Notes: generated by a model not told the origin, from the sequence alone. 64,000 bases of DNA from Peromyscus leucopus (GCF_004664715.2 NC_051075.1:29842504-29906503); one strand, 5' to 3'; shown: positions 1-12,157, counted from the stretch's first letter. Program-made: numbers and translations.

Positions 1-313
1 TAATCACTTTTGCAACCCTATTGTAAACTGTGTGATGTACAAAAATAGTTTTCAAGACATACCCTCCAGTGTAGTAGTTCCATGAGTGTCATATAAGTAA
101 CCAGTAGCTTTCTGATTGGATTAGAGGACCATTCTACAGGATGAAACCCATACCTGATACCATTACTGGGGTAAAGAACCTGTGGCTAGAGTGTTCATAT
201 TTACTGAGGGAGAACTACTACTACTATTACTCTGCTAAATGGACCTAGCATTAAACTAACTCCTAGTAATTTATCATTATATAAGTAGATTAAGACACTG
301 GTCCAGATTGATT
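1..313. other. unique AT-rich DNA, nothing recognised
   Basis: No repeat, RNA gene or open frame that I can support. Positions 509-1163, between the first B1 and the first LTR, are likewise featureless apart from short A/T runs. Confidence 0.5.
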
Positions 314-324
314 GAATATGATTC

Positions 325-490
325 TTTTTTTTTTTTTCTTTTGGTTTTTCGAGACAGGGTTTCTCTGTGTAGCTTTGTGCCTTTCCTGGAGCTCACTTGG
401 TAGCCCAGGCTGGCCTCGAACTCACAGAGATCTGCCTGCCTCTGCCTCCCAAGTGCTGGGATTAAAGGCGTGCGCCACCAACGCTCGGCA
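325..490 (-). mobile_element. B1 SINE, minus strand, with target-site duplication
   Basis: A 7SL-derived B1 reads in reverse: the T tract at 325-338 is the poly-A tail, then the reverse complement of the B1 body runs to about 490, including the A/B-box pol III promoter region near its right end. The 13-bp direct repeat gaatatgattctt lies on both sides (314-326 and 496-508), so both ends are intact. The variant segment around 372-402 (cctttcctggagctcacttg) differs from mouse B1 as I know it and resembles cricetid B1. The short plus-strand open frame across it is a by-product of the SINE. Confidence 0.95.
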
Positions 491-1163
491 ACAAGGAATA
501 TGATTCTTTACATAGTAGATAGCAGAAGAAAATTAACACAGAGGCCCACAACTGGTCATCATACAGAGGTATAAGAAACTATAGAATGTTCATCCCTAAA
601 TTAGACTTCTATACAGCTTGTCCTAGAATGAAGAGAGGATGTGGGCATGAATTCTTACTCCTTGCTGAGGAGCTATTGGCAACTGATAGCTGAAAAAAAA
701 GTGAGAGTTTCCTTTAAGGATCCAGCCCCTAGTTCACTGGAAGGGAAAACATCCAAGAACATATATAGATGTGAAACAGTCTTAATGGGTTTTTAAAAAA
801 CACACACAATTTTTTTGAAAGAGGAAGGAGGAGTGTGCATTGGAGGAACAGAATGGATGAATTTAGTCAAAATATATTGAATGAAACTTTCCAAGAACTA
901 ATAAAAATAAGGGTAAAAAGATAGTCTTGAAAGAACTGATGAGATCCTCAATGTTAACAGTCAACCTTATCAATATTCATGTTTTTTTCTTCTATTTAGT
1001 CACTTATAAGTGTTTTATTTGAGATATACTACACAAACTTTAGTGTACAATAAGTCTCTCAAGATATGAAAAGCAAAAACTTAAATAATAATTTTGACAG
1101 TGAGCTAATGATCCAAGATAACTAAATCTACTATATGTTTATGAAGTAGACCTGCCTCTAGTA

Positions 1164-1626
1164 TATGGTGATATTTTATTTGTGATTAAATGTGAATTTA
1201 TTTGTATGTTAATACATAAAGTTGCCTGGGGGTCAGAGCTAATAGCATGTCATTTAGCAGAAGTCTGACAATGGTAGCACACACCCTTAATCCGATCACA
1301 TGGCAGGCAGAGTCTGTGTGATCAAGGACACAGCCAGCTTGAAGACACATGCCTTTAATCCAAGTACCAACCATAGAGGCCTGGAGGTTTGTATAGACAG
1401 GCAGTGACAAGGAAGTCATGTGATTGGGTTTAGAACCAATGAGAAGGTAGAAGAGAAAGTCAATAAAAATACAGACACACAGGAAGTAGGTCTTTTTCTC
1501 AGAGGAAGGACGGCAGCTGCTCGTAAGCTAAAGGCTGTTCGCTAGTGCTCTGACCTCTTGGGCTTTAAACTCTTTATTTGGCTCTGTGTTTCTTATTTAA
1601 TAAGACCGTTTAGAATTACATCTACA
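1164..1626 (+). mobile_element. solo LTR, class II ERV-type, B1-carrying family (copy 1)
   Basis: A 463-bp solo LTR flanked by a perfect 6-bp duplication ctagta (1158-1163 and 1627-1632), the size expected for class II (ERVK-like) integrases. The 5' end reads TATGG where the sister copies have TGTGG; the 3' end is ...CTACA. Its middle contains B1-like text (gtagcacacacccttaatcc and atgcctttaatcc), as in the copies at 9861, 23982 and 47977. An AATAAA occurs near 1462. No internal ERV sequence is attached, so it arose by LTR-LTR recombination. The family name is unknown to me. Confidence 0.88.
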
Positions 1627-1638
1627 CTAGTAGATGCT

Positions 1639-2273
1639 TATGCAATGCAGAATACACTGGCTGCCATTTTCTGCAATTAATAGATCTTTCCTATTTCTGG
1701 GTTCCGATTTGTTCCAAATTTTACAGTCCTGTTTCATTCACAATCATGTCTTTGTCTTTTGTCCTCCATTCTAAAACCCTTAGGAAAAGGAAGACTGTAT
1801 ATCCAGGGGGTAGAGGCTTATTATTTCTAGCAGATCGACAGGAGATAAGTACCATCTAGTTGGTTTTCTTAATACAGCCACCATATCCGAGTGAGTCTAT
1901 TATCTTAAGCCACCATATCCAAGTGAGTCTATTATCTTTCATGTACACAATTCTTTTTGCATTTCTCCATTTTTAAGTCTAGTTATGGTGCTCTAACTTC
2001 TCTTCATCAATATAGATTTGTCAATGTTCACTAGTGAGAGCATGAAATTCAACCTAACCTTATCCAAAATTATGCATGGGATAGAAAAATAGCAAGCAAA
2101 GTCATTCACAAGGTGAATATTGTTGTTGCTTTGATGATTTGCATCATTAAAGTCTCATGAAGATTTTCTTTACACTTTTTTATGTAACTGGAAACATATA
2201 GCCTGATACTGTAAAATAGATAAAGGAAAGTCTTATTTTAAAAATACCTACCATTGTTGTTTACTGTGTTCTA
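1639..2273. other. unique DNA with a 32-bp tandem duplication
   Basis: At about 1876-1938 the segment beginning gccaccatatcc and ending gagtctattatctt occurs twice in direct tandem with one G/A difference. The rest of the interval shows nothing recognisable. Confidence 0.7.
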
Positions 2274-2504
2274 CAGGCTGGAGCAATGGCTCAACAGTTC
2301 AGAGCACTGACTGCTCTTCCATAGGACTGCTCTTCAATTCTTAGCACCCACATGGCAGCTAGCAATCATTTGCAACTCCAGTTTAAAGGCAATCAATGCT
2401 CTATTCTGACCTCTGTGGGCACAAGGCCCACACATCGTACACAAACATATATGAAGGCCAAAGCACCCATACACAGAAGAGAAAAATAAATAAACCTTAA
2501 AAAT
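2274..2504 (+). mobile_element. B2 SINE
   Basis: A tRNA-derived B2: the head aggctggagcaatggctcaac corresponds to the A-box region, followed by the typical 'cagcacccacatggcagct' and 'ctctattctgacctctg' blocks, and an AATAAATAAA tail at about 2486-2500. Moderately diverged. Confidence 0.92.
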
Positions 2505-3214
2505 GATTTTGTTCGTGTTAGACTGATGTAATCAAATAATGTATTGACATGCATTTGGGTAGTTATCCTCTTAAAGTTTTTATCTTAACTTCTAGGTATG
2601 AAAGAGAGGCTGAAATGCAGGTAGCTACATTATCTGACTGGAAGTGGAGGGAAGGGGAGGCTTAACACAGAGTACAATGTCATGTACGAGTGTGCTTGTG
2701 TCAGAAGTTCCTTTGGCAAGAAGGAGGGAAGTTGTTAGTAGGAATGCAAGTCTTAACTTATTTAATATTTCTATTAGACATTATGAGAAATACATCATCA
2801 TTGTATGTATTTCAAGTGGTAGCTTGCCACTTTTTGATTAATATTCCCTGATATTTTTAAAACAAACACAGTACACCATCATGAAAAGTTAGTTCAACAA
2901 CTAGTACATAAGAAATTAATATCTTACAGGCTGCAGGGATCTTTTCTTAATGTTTTTGTTATTATCACAAGGATATACTGTCTTTTTCATCTGAGTGATT
3001 TGGGTCTCAAGTCTGTGCTTTTTCATTAGTAAGGAAACTTTGGATACTTTATAAATTAAATATAGCCAAATGTTTAACAAATATCCACACATCAGAATTT
3101 CCTGTTTCAAAATATATTTATACTCAGCTGTCTCACCATATCAAATAAATATGAGCCTCTATATTTGGGACTCTGACATCACAAGGCTCCCTTGATGACT
3201 TTAACCTGAAGCCT
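2505..3214. other. unique AT-rich DNA, nothing recognised
   Basis: The short open frames here (60-65 codons) have no recognisable domain and I treat them as chance. Confidence 0.5.
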
Positions 3215-3372
3215 GGGCTGAGAATTACTGCTTCCAAACCTCATTTTTTCACTTTTAAAATGACATTGGTTTTAACTACTAGGACCGTCACTGTAGGGCT
3301 ATTTTAAGAATCAAAAGTAAATGGATGTCAAAAACATAGCACAATGCCTGGAACATTATAAATAATTCATAT
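3215..3372 (+). repeat. MIR SINE (ancient)
   Basis: The order 'cctcatttttt...aaaatgacattgg', 'gggctattttaagaatcaaa' and 'agcacaatgcctggaacatta' matches the MIR core and 3' half in sequence memory, heavily diverged. A further tail-like phrase at 3440-3485 may be a second fragment. Confidence 0.6.
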
Positions 3373-3485
3373 CTCTCGCTCTCTGGCTGCACTATAAATA
3401 CAATTAAGGGGGATATTATATCCTTTTCACTGTTTCCTGCATGGCACTGAGAAGGTACTTAAAAGTATTTGTTGGTTCAATGAAT

Positions 3486-4499
3486 CACCTGCACTGTCCT
3501 TTAAAGAGGGAGACATGCTAGTGTTAAACTTTGTTCAGGTGCAAAACACCTTATTAAACGAGTATTGATTTTGTTCTGTGACAGGATCATTTTCTTTGTA
3601 AATGATTAGTCTATTTATCGTCCCCTTTTCAGCTGACACAGAACCTTGTTCTCACATGCTTTCAAATGCTGTCCACTGTCACCTCTCAGACGTTTCCCAA
3701 TTGTCCCCTCATCTCTTCTTCCTCTGTTCTTTCTCCTTTTTTCTACTTTATTTTTCCTCCCTCTTCTGTCCTCCTTTCATCCTTCATGTTCATGTCCCCA
3801 TCTTTTGGTTACTGCCTCTATCACTCAAGGGACTCATTTTTACAGGAAAAACTTCAGTTCCCTTAACTTTGTTTGACAATGTCATATATCCTCCCCCCCC
3901 CTTACAATAGAGCAGGATTAGGAATTTGTTTTCTGAAGCAACATGCTTCTTTGCTGTATTTCTCATCCAGAAATGGCTGCTCATATTTGAAAATAACAAA
4001 AATATATAGTCTGTCACTCCAACATTGACATTGTTTTCCTCTACAGAACCCATTTCAATGTTTTTGTCTAATAATTTCCTGTTTTACTTCCATGACTATA
4101 TTCTGGACCAAGTATGTGTCAGGATAGATAAACATGTAGTTGGTAACAGAGAACACTAAAATTTGTTGAAAATTTAAGCAAATAAACTTAAGTTAAATCC
4201 CAAAGGCTATTGGAACGAAGTGTAACTCATTCTACAGAGAGATATAAAATCTCTTCCTCACCCACTGAAAAATACCTGTGTCGGTTTTAATTGTATTGGA
4301 GGTCATTGCTCAGGTCATGCAACACACTCAGGATTGTAGGAGTTAGTTAACTTTATGCATGCACATCAGAGAGCAAGAGGGTGGGGTTATCAAAGGGCAA
4401 GAATTTACCTTGGTAGACTTCCAGGGGTCTGTTGAAAATCTACCTGGGAGAATTAATGAGAAGATGTGCTTGAAATGCTTCAGCTTATTGCCTGTTAGA
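3486..4499. other. unique DNA with a pyrimidine-rich stretch
   Basis: Positions 3690-3790 are strongly C/T-rich on the plus strand, which explains the Ser/Phe/Leu-rich open frames there in all three frames. There is a run of nine Cs at about 3892-3901. Otherwise nothing recognised. Confidence 0.5.
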
Positions 4500-4862
4500 G
4501 GGTAGCCTCTAGAGACCACAAAGCCTCCAGCCTACACAGAGGACTACTAGTAGCTGAAAAATAGTTGGGAGAAATGGTCTTCTCCAGGAAAGAGGACATC
4601 AACTGGTTATCTAATACCAAGGGTCAACCCTGAAAATACACATACATCTAATATTATACAGACAGAGCTGGTTATACTTAGGAAAGTATGCATATATATG
4701 TGTGTCTGCATATATACATATAATAACAATTAAAAAATAGAACATCAATATGTGATAGAGCAAGAAGAGGTATATGGGATGGATTGAAGGGATAAAAAGG
4801 AAGGGGGAGTCGATGCAATTTTATTATAATCTCACAAAAACAAACAAAAAAATCTTTTAAAA
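4500..4862 (+). mobile_element. L1 3' end (Lx-type)
   Basis: Contains the hallmark rodent L1 tail: a 'ggttatctaataccaagggtcaaccctgaaaatacacatac' like block, 'atattatacagacagagctggttatac', a TA/TG-rich stretch, then 'ggtatatgggatgg...gaaggggga' and an A-rich end. It is a 5'-truncated fragment with no ORF. Confidence 0.85.
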
Positions 4863-5264
4863 TATGTCAGTTAAGTTGCCAAGGGTTCTTTGTGTAGGGC
4901 TAAGGCCTCGCCAGCATTTTCCTGTTCACTTGAAAATGTCTATTGTTATTATTCTTGTACAGCTCCTGTTTGGGTAGTTATTTTGATGAAATTTTATGTA
5001 TGTAGCTACTGACATTACTAGGAAAAACAATCTTACAGCAAACTCCCTGTTACTCTGGATTTTATAGTCTTTCTACCCCACTTCTATAATGCTTCTCAAG
5101 CCTTCAGCTCAGGAGGTATTTCATATATGTATCCAATGGGACTGGGTTCTACGGCTGCATTTTGATGGGATGTGGTGTTCTATACTCATCTCTGTCACAA
5201 AGAAGTTTTCCTTGATGAGGGAGGAAGACAACATTTGTGTGTGGGTATAAGAACAAATATGGAA
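4863..5264. other. unique DNA, nothing recognised
   Basis: No supported feature between two L1 fragments. Confidence 0.5.
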
Positions 5265-5410
5265 ACATACATATAAATAACATTATACAGTTCAAACAAG
5301 TTATATTTACACATTTATGAATATATATGTTTGCGCATATATATACATATATCCATGCATATATGTATATATATTTATATATATTTACACATTTATGAAT
5401 ATATATGTTT

Positions 5411-5450
<40 letters not shown>

Positions 5451-5495
5451 ATGAAACAAGAGTTACTGAAAAAAGAGACCATGAATTCATTTTTG
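5265..5495 (+). mobile_element. L1 3' UTR fragment with TA repeat
   Basis: Matches the same L1 tail region as 4660-4760 ('cattatacagttcaaacaagttatattta' and 'ctgaaaaaagagaccatgaat'). Inside it a roughly 74-bp unit (about 5303-5376) is tandemly repeated at 5377, and the second unit runs into a pure (TA)n at 5414-5448. The tyrosine/isoleucine-rich open frames here come from this repeat. Confidence 0.75.
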
Positions 5496-5559
5496 TTGTT
5501 GTTTTTTGGGATTGTTTGTTTATTTTTAGAACCCAGATTCTAGCTTCTTTTAAATGCTT

Positions 5560-5807
5560 ATTTATTTATTTTTCTGAAAATATATTTTCTTAAAATATAT
5601 TCTGATTATAATTTCTCCTCCTTCAACTCCTCACAGATTATCCCCATCTCCCCAACCATCCAAACCCTCACCCTTTCTTGCTAACTCTCATTAGAAAATG
5701 AACAGGCATCTAGAAAAAATTAATAATAAAATAAAAGCAATCAAACCAGAATAGGACAAAATGAGCAAATAGAAAAAAAAATAGCCAAATAAAAGTCACA
5801 TGTAGAT

Positions 5808-5848
<41 letters not shown>

Positions 5849-6985
5849 TAAACACCCAAACTCAGAAAAACCCAAACCAGAAAACATAATATATAAGCAA
5901 AGACCTAACTAGAAGAAAATAAAATAACCCATGAAAACATTACTAGAGAAAGAACTTCCAAAAACACCATTGAAGTCATTTGTTTAAGCCATCTACTTCT
6001 GTGCATGGAGCCTGCCCTTTAGAGTGGTTTGTGTACCCAGTGACCCTCAGCTGGATTCTTTTTCCTTTGAGAGTAGTTATCAGTTGGAGATAGTTTCTGG
6101 ATTAGGGCTGGCCTGGGTTTAATTTCCCACTTATTGTTGGGACCCCATCTGACCCAGACCTTTGCAGGTACTGTGCATGCTAGCATAGTTTCTGTGAGGT
6201 TCCTATGTATGCTATTCTTACTGTGTTTTCAAGGCCTTGATTTTTGGAGTCCTCTATCTGAGCTGACTCTTACAGTTTTTCTACCTCCTCTTTAACAGAG
6301 CTCCCTGATCCCTGGGAGGTGGAGGGATTTGATGAAGACATAATACTTACAATGGAGTGCTCCAAAGTCTCTCATTCTCTGTGTATTGTCCAGTCATGGG
6401 TCTTTGTATTTTTTGCTGTATACTATGGGAGGAAGCTTCTATCATGACGGCTGAGTATATTAGAATGTCATTAGTAGTCATTTCATTGATGTATTCCTTT
6501 AGCAGAACAGTAGTATTTGTTTTTTCCCATAGGTCTCTGGTCTTTCTAGTCTCATATTCTTAGCCACCCAAGCATTGTTGGGCAGAGGTTCCATCTTATG
6601 GAGTGGGACTTAAATTAAATCAGATATTGGTTGGTTATCCCACAACTACTGTGTCACTATTCCACCAGTGTGTCTTGCAGACAGATTAGCATTGTAGATG
6701 GAAGTGTTTGTATCTGGGTTTGTGTTTATCTTTCACCTGTCATAGTGCACGGAGTTCCTTGCAGTATCATGAATACTAGTAAGTAGGAGTGAAAGCTCTA
6801 GATAGACACCAACTTTAATTTTCTGTGTTCAGTGACTTATGTAGATGTTGTCTTCAGCAATAGGGAGATCATAAATTTGAATGAGAGCAAGGATGGATGT
6901 ATGGGAGGGTTTTGAAGTTGGAAAGGGAAGAAAAGAATGATGTAATTATATTATGATATCAGAAGATAAAGGAAACAGTTAAAAA
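5560..6985 (+). mobile_element. L1 3' region (Lx-type), about 1.4 kb
   Basis: A long degraded Lx-type L1 3' segment. Recognised blocks in order are 'ctctcattagaaaatgaacaggcatct', 'gttatcagttggagatagtttctgg', 'agggatttgatgaagacat', 'aatgtcattagtagtcatttcattg', 'catcttatggagtggg', 'aatcagatattggttggtta' and the terminal 'atgggagggttttgaag...gatgtaattatattatgat'. A (CA)n of about 37 bp lies at 5809-5845. It carries no coding capacity. Confidence 0.82.
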
Positions 6986-7989
6986 TATATTAAAAGAACT
7001 TGGAGAATGCCATGCTGGGGTTTCCTTAACAGGAGAGAACTTTTGACGATGGAGAAGTAAGAAGGGCAGCTGAAAACCACAAACAACAGAAGAAAGAACA
7101 GGATGACATTTTCAAATGCAACCAAACAATCTCATCTACTACAATAATTTTAACAAGTCAATTTATTAAGTGTGTATATACACACTACTCATCTTAATAA
7201 GATTTGTGATCATACTCATTACCACGTAATTTCGGCTATTATGTATTTGTTTTTATTACAATTTGAGAGAAAGTAACTAGTGCTATACTATGTACTCGAG
7301 GTCAAAGCTTCATTCCCCTATTTAGTCAGGTGAAGTCTTGGAGAGAATACATTTTGTATGCACAAATACGCACACATATTCTATACATTTTCTGTCAGAC
7401 AAAGATTTCCCCAGCCCACATTTACCCCTTCCTTTGCTGTAAATTTTGTAAAGTAGTGAAAACACATTACAAATAAAAACAGGAGAAGTGGATATCCAGT
7501 TTTAGTGAAGTGTAACATTAAAGTTCCATTGAAGAGAAAAACAATAAACACAGAAGAGAAGCAATGTAGAGATTTTATACTTTTGGAGAAGTTAAGTGGC
7601 AGCATGGGGCCAGAGGGGAGGGCGGGAGAAGGCTGATGTTTTTCATGTCTTTTCACGGGGTGGGGTTTTATTTGGATTATAAAGCAACTCTATCAAAATT
7701 ATGTAGTTTCTGGAATTATGTATTTATTAGTGAGTGTAATATGAGACAATCTAATCTTAAAATCTTAAAGCTTTTAAGTCTGTGTCAAGGGCTTCCTGTT
7801 TGCATGTTGAGTTGTTCGTGAGCTCTGCATTACCAAAGTGAAATCACACATTTGATTCTAGTCCATAAATGAGACTACATAGTGGTCAAGAAACAGTGTC
7901 AAAATAGGCAATGACTATGGCAAATCCCTCTTATCAATGAAAGAGATATCCTCTTTAAGAGATTTATTTGAGGAGAATCATGTCAAAAT
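6986..7989. other. unique AT-rich DNA, nothing recognised
   Basis: Two opposing short open frames at 7381-7821 show no domain or conserved pattern that I can see. Confidence 0.5.
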
Positions 7990-8120
7990 GCATATTTGGG
8001 TGATACATGTCTGTAATTTTAACACTTAGCTAGTGGAAGCAGATGGACCACAAGTTGGAGTCCAGCCTGGAGTATAAGATGAGAATTATGTCTTCAAAAA
8101 TTATCAGTAATGATCACAAT
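7990..8120 (+). mobile_element. degenerate B1-type SINE
   Basis: The order 'tgatacatgtctgtaattttaacactta', 'ggaagcagatgg', 'agtccagcctgg' and 'gtcttcaaaaa' is that of B1/proto-B1 with heavy divergence. Confidence 0.72.
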
Positions 8121-9160
8121 AACAACAAAAAACACAATGTAAAACTTTTGATTTGGTGTTAAAAACAATTTGAAGCAGGTATGTTGAAAGAACACTGTGT
8201 AAAAAAATGGAATATAAAACGAATATTATCAATCTTATCTCAATGAAAAGAAATGTCTCTGAGTGATATGCTTTTGGCATGGCAAAAGTCAGACAGTTTT
8301 CAAGTACTGGGATATCTTCTTAGAAAAGAAAAGTTTCAGCTCCACAGTGATCATCCTCAGGGAAAGATGAAAGAATAAAATGCCTTTGAGATTGATGCAC
8401 AGCTGGATAATGCAGAGAGATCATTTTAAGTCAGAACCTGGGGCGAGATCTGGGGAAGCTTCTGCACCTGCACTTGGTTGGCTGCTGAATTTAGCACACA
8501 TTTTCTGCAGGACAGAATTCCTCTGGAAGCACAAGCTTTTCACTACTCAGCACAGACAGGATGAAAAAAGTCTCTGCTTTATGAGACCAGGATCTATTTT
8601 CCAATATCGTGGCATGTATTGAAAATAAGTGACACAGACTCATATAAAGGTCAAACTCCTGGGTTTCAGAGGAGCTAGAGGGCCACTTGATGATAGCACT
8701 TAGGAATGGTGTGAATGAATACATATTCTATTAGGGGTCATAGAAAATTTATTTTTCATATTTTCTGCAATCATTGGTATAGGATAGGGATAATGTCTTC
8801 CCAAAAAGACACAACTCTATGAAAAATCCCAGCACCTATCGATGCCATGTTCTGAGACACTTATGGCTCATTACATCCTGAACATTTCTCAAGACTGCAT
8901 TACTGCATTTAAATGTTCCATATAAACATATTTTCTTGGAAATTGATGTTTCTTATGTCTATGAATGACATAATCTGATTTTAGAAGTTGATAGTGATTA
9001 GTAGACTAAAAATTTCCCACAAAATTTTTACAAGTAGTGTGGAATGAGCATTTCAACACTGATTTTTCTAAAGAAAAGGCAGTAAAATCTTTAATGGTTT
9101 TGTCTTTATTTTAGATTAGAGGTCACAGAAATAGGAATCCATAAGAAATTATGCTTATTA
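8121..9160. other. unique DNA, nothing recognised
   Basis: No repeat or gene that I can support. The overlapping opposite-strand frames at 8380-8724 share no feature with a known protein family. Confidence 0.5.
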
Positions 9161-9165
9161 AAACA

Positions 9166-9251
9166 TGTGCACACACACATACACATACACACACATGGAG
9201 GAGGAGAAGGAGGAGGAGGAGGAGGAGGAGAAGGAGGAGGAGGAGGAGGAG

Positions 9252-9294
<43 letters not shown>
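9166..9294 (+). repeat. compound microsatellite (CA)n-(GGA)n-(GA)n
   Basis: CA-rich text to about 9195, then a GGA/GAA array at 9197-9255 and an uninterrupted (GA)n at 9253-9294. The GGA/GA part is about 100 bp of pure purine on the plus strand. The poly-Arg, poly-Glu, poly-Ser and poly-Pro open frames over it are artefacts. Confidence 0.97.
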
Positions 9295-9296
<2 letters not shown>

Positions 9297-9854
9297 AGTG
9301 ATTACCACATTCTTGCATCTAAAAGGCCTGTTGTATTTTGTGTAGCCTGAGTGGTTTCAGTTTCTGATTTGAAGCACAGGTGTAACCAGATAGCAAAAGA
9401 GGTAGCCCCTCATCAGAAACCCAGAGACACTTGAAGAATCCAGTGCAGCTTTTTAACCTCACAATTAACATATACATAACTGAGTACTGTTATTGCCTCC
9501 CTAAATGGCTCCTTCAAATCTTCTTTGTGTCTGTACATGACTGCCTTAGCTTATTGTTCAAGAAAGAACTAGAATTATTCTTGACTCTAGTATTCTTAAA
9601 TTACTTTGAGCAAATTATACTAGATTGCTTCTCAAAACCTAACCATGCTTCTTTGACTTCATCTTCATAACCTCTTCTCCTTCCATTTCCCAGTCATGGG
9701 ACACTTTCTTTTTGCCTCTAACTTCCTGTATGGTGTCCTTTTTCTTCCCATCTTTTCCCATCATTTCATTGGTTGGGACACTTGAAAATACCACTTCTCT
9801 TCCATTCTCTATATAAGGGGGAATCTACTTCTAGATCTACTTAAAAGTGACACA
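9295..9854. other. unique DNA, nothing recognised
   Basis: No supported feature. It ends at the target duplication of the next LTR. Confidence 0.5.
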
Positions 9855-9860
9855 CCCAGA

Positions 9861-10388
9861 TGTGGTATTGTATTCCCCCAAATATTGTGCATGCTAATAA
9901 ACTTATCTGGGGTCAGAGACAGAGCAGCCACAATATTAAATATAAAGAATAGGCAGTGGTAGCACACGCCTTCAATCCTAGCAATCCAGAGGCAGAAATC
10001 CATGTGTTCAAGGATACAGCCAAGCATGGTGACTCTCACACTTTTAATCCCAGAATGCCAGCCTTTAATCCCAGGGAGTGGTGGTAGAAAGCAGAAAGGT
10101 ATATAAGGAGCAAGGACCAGAAACTAGAGGCATTAGGCTGGTTAAGCATTTGGCTGGTTAAGCATTTGGCCTGGTTGAGCATTCAGGCTTTTGAGCAGCA
10201 GTTCAGATGAGAGCCATTCGGATATGAAGACACAGAGGCTTCCAGTCCGAGGAAACAGGATCAGCTGAGAAGTTGACCAGGTGAGGTTACTGTGGCTTGT
10301 TCTGGTTCTCTGATCTTCCAGTGTTCACCCCAATAACTGACCTCAGGTTTGATTTTTATTAATAAGAGCTGTTAAGATTCATGCTACA
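9861..10388 (+). mobile_element. solo LTR, class II ERV-type, B1-carrying family (copy 2)
   Basis: A 528-bp LTR that starts TGTGG and ends CTACA, with the perfect 6-bp duplication cccaga on both sides (9855-9860, 10389-10394). A TATA-like gtatataagg lies at 10099-10108. The upstream third holds B1-derived text ('ggcagtggtagcacacgcct', 'ttttaatcccagaatgcc'). It is longer than its sisters (472 and 478 bp) partly because of a short internal tandem repeat of 'ggctggttaagcatttgg' at about 10137-10188. No internal ERV sequence is attached. Confidence 0.95.
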
Positions 10389-10394
10389 CCCAGA

Positions 10395-11924
10395 TATTGG
10401 AAGATAGAAAAATTGAGATGAGTTCATTGCAGGGAGTAGTTCAGGAACAAATGAGTTTGGTAAAGCTGTTATGAAATGTTCACTAAGGTTCCTGCTATTT
10501 CTTTGGACAAGACTAGGAAATAACTGGCTACAATCATGAGAGAATTACACCATAAAAGACCCATGAACCTGAGAATCTGTGACTATTAGAGATTTAAAAT
10601 ATTTCCTATATTCTAAAACTTCTGGAGGACATGAGATAGGAAGACACTCTCCTTTGTTGTATCATTTTCAGAAATATCCAGTGAAGATAATAAAAAATAG
10701 ATGTCTGTGCCAAGAACTCTTGCCAGGTCTCCCTGAGTGCTCAGTGGAGACACTCAGTGTGTGATCCAGTGGCTCTGAGGTTTTCTTCAACCTAAATAAA
10801 AATGTTTATTTTAGTCCTATTGTCTCTTTTCTTTGAGTGCAGTGAGACAGAGGGGTATAGAGTGGGGAACCTGATAACAGAAGTTGTCTCTCTTTGGCTT
10901 TAGAACACTAACTAATCAATATTAAGTATTCATAATATTTAAATATTTACAATAATTAATTATTTTGAATAATATTCTTGGACAGGACTTTTTAAGTTTT
11001 CCTCTGAGAAATGAATTTTGCATGTGAGTGCTTTTCAAAGTCTGTTCAGGGTAGTTGGACTTCAACCCTTCAGCTTCCCCTGCTCCGGGTCTCAACTGTC
11101 TCATACTTGCTTTGTGCTTACATTTTTCTGTCAAGCTCTCTTCACCTCTTTTCATCTTTGTCCATCATGGTATTGACTGGGGCTTCATCTGACATCACTT
11201 GTCCTGTATTCTTTTTATAGTGGGAATGTACTTCTCAACACTCAGCACTGGTTTTCATGTGAAAAACTTTGATAAATGGAAACGTGTAAGGTCACTTGCC
11301 TTCCTTCGAGGAACTCTACTTGGACTAGTTAGCATTGGAATTATCTAAGAGGTGGAGTTCACCCAAAATCATGCCCCTTATACAGACAAGTGAAATGTGT
11401 AGAAGTAACAGTGCCACTCAGAAGCTGAGACTGAGAGCTAACGCATCACTTGTCATGCGACAGTCTTTGTGTTCTGGTAATGGATGGAAGCCCCTCGGTG
11501 ATGCCCTTGACTAACTGCAGTGAACAAAATCCTTCTATTGACTAACAGTGGACATGTAAACCAAATGAGAAATTATGTTTACAATCCACTGAACGTTTTG
11601 GGTTTGTTAACCACTGCAGAGCAACACAAGCTATTCTAATGCTGATGAACCCAAATTCTACCTTCAACATAGGATACAGAATTATCATTTTAAATTATGA
11701 TGTGTTTGTCCCTTTTCCTTATAAAGTTCCCAGTGGCTTAGAGTGAATGGCAACATACAAATATAAACTTGCTTTTTGACATTTTCTGACCTAGTTTCTA
11801 TCTTGAGTTCCCATTTCTTTCTCTCACAGCCAGATTTTTGTAATATAAGGAGAGTAATTTTATTTTTCCCTTCATGTTGCTTCTGCATAAAAAAACACAA
11901 TCTGATTAAGAACAGAGACTGCCC
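10395..11924. other. unique DNA, nothing recognised
   Basis: About 1.5 kb without a supported repeat or gene. Open frames are at most 77 codons and look random. Confidence 0.5.
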
Positions 11925-12150
11925 CTCCTGGGTTCCCAAATATGAGTTCTTCTGTAAAACTTCCCTGAGCAATCTTATAAAGTGACAATAACTCCTGCTC
12001 TTTCCCATCCATATTAACTTGCTTCTCTTTCCTTCATCGCTCTTACCACCTACTGGCATATCATACATTGATTGATTTACTACTGTTCTATTCCTTCTCC
12101 TTATATTCTCACAGCACACCAGAAGCTAAGCTCTGTCATTAAAGAGACAT
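11925..12150 (+). repeat. L2 LINE 3' fragment (ancient)
   Basis: The run of phrases 'aaaacttccctgagcaatc', 'ccacctactggcatatcat', 'ttgatttactactgttct' and 'cagcacaccagaagctaagctc' follows the L2 3' end in sequence memory. The 144-codon minus-strand open frame at 11685-12119 is antisense to this relic. Confidence 0.7.
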
Positions 12151-12157
12151 CTGTTTG

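Noticed and set aside
312..503. 63-codon frame on the plus strand
   Set aside because: It is the translation of a reverse B1 SINE, as is the 116-codon minus-strand frame at 28872-29222.
9106..9350. Arg-, Glu-, Ser- and Pro-rich open frames
   Set aside because: They read through GGA and GA microsatellites in every frame.
11685..12119. 144-codon minus-strand frame, the longest in the window
   Set aside because: It lies largely antisense to an L2 relic and has no domain that I recognise.
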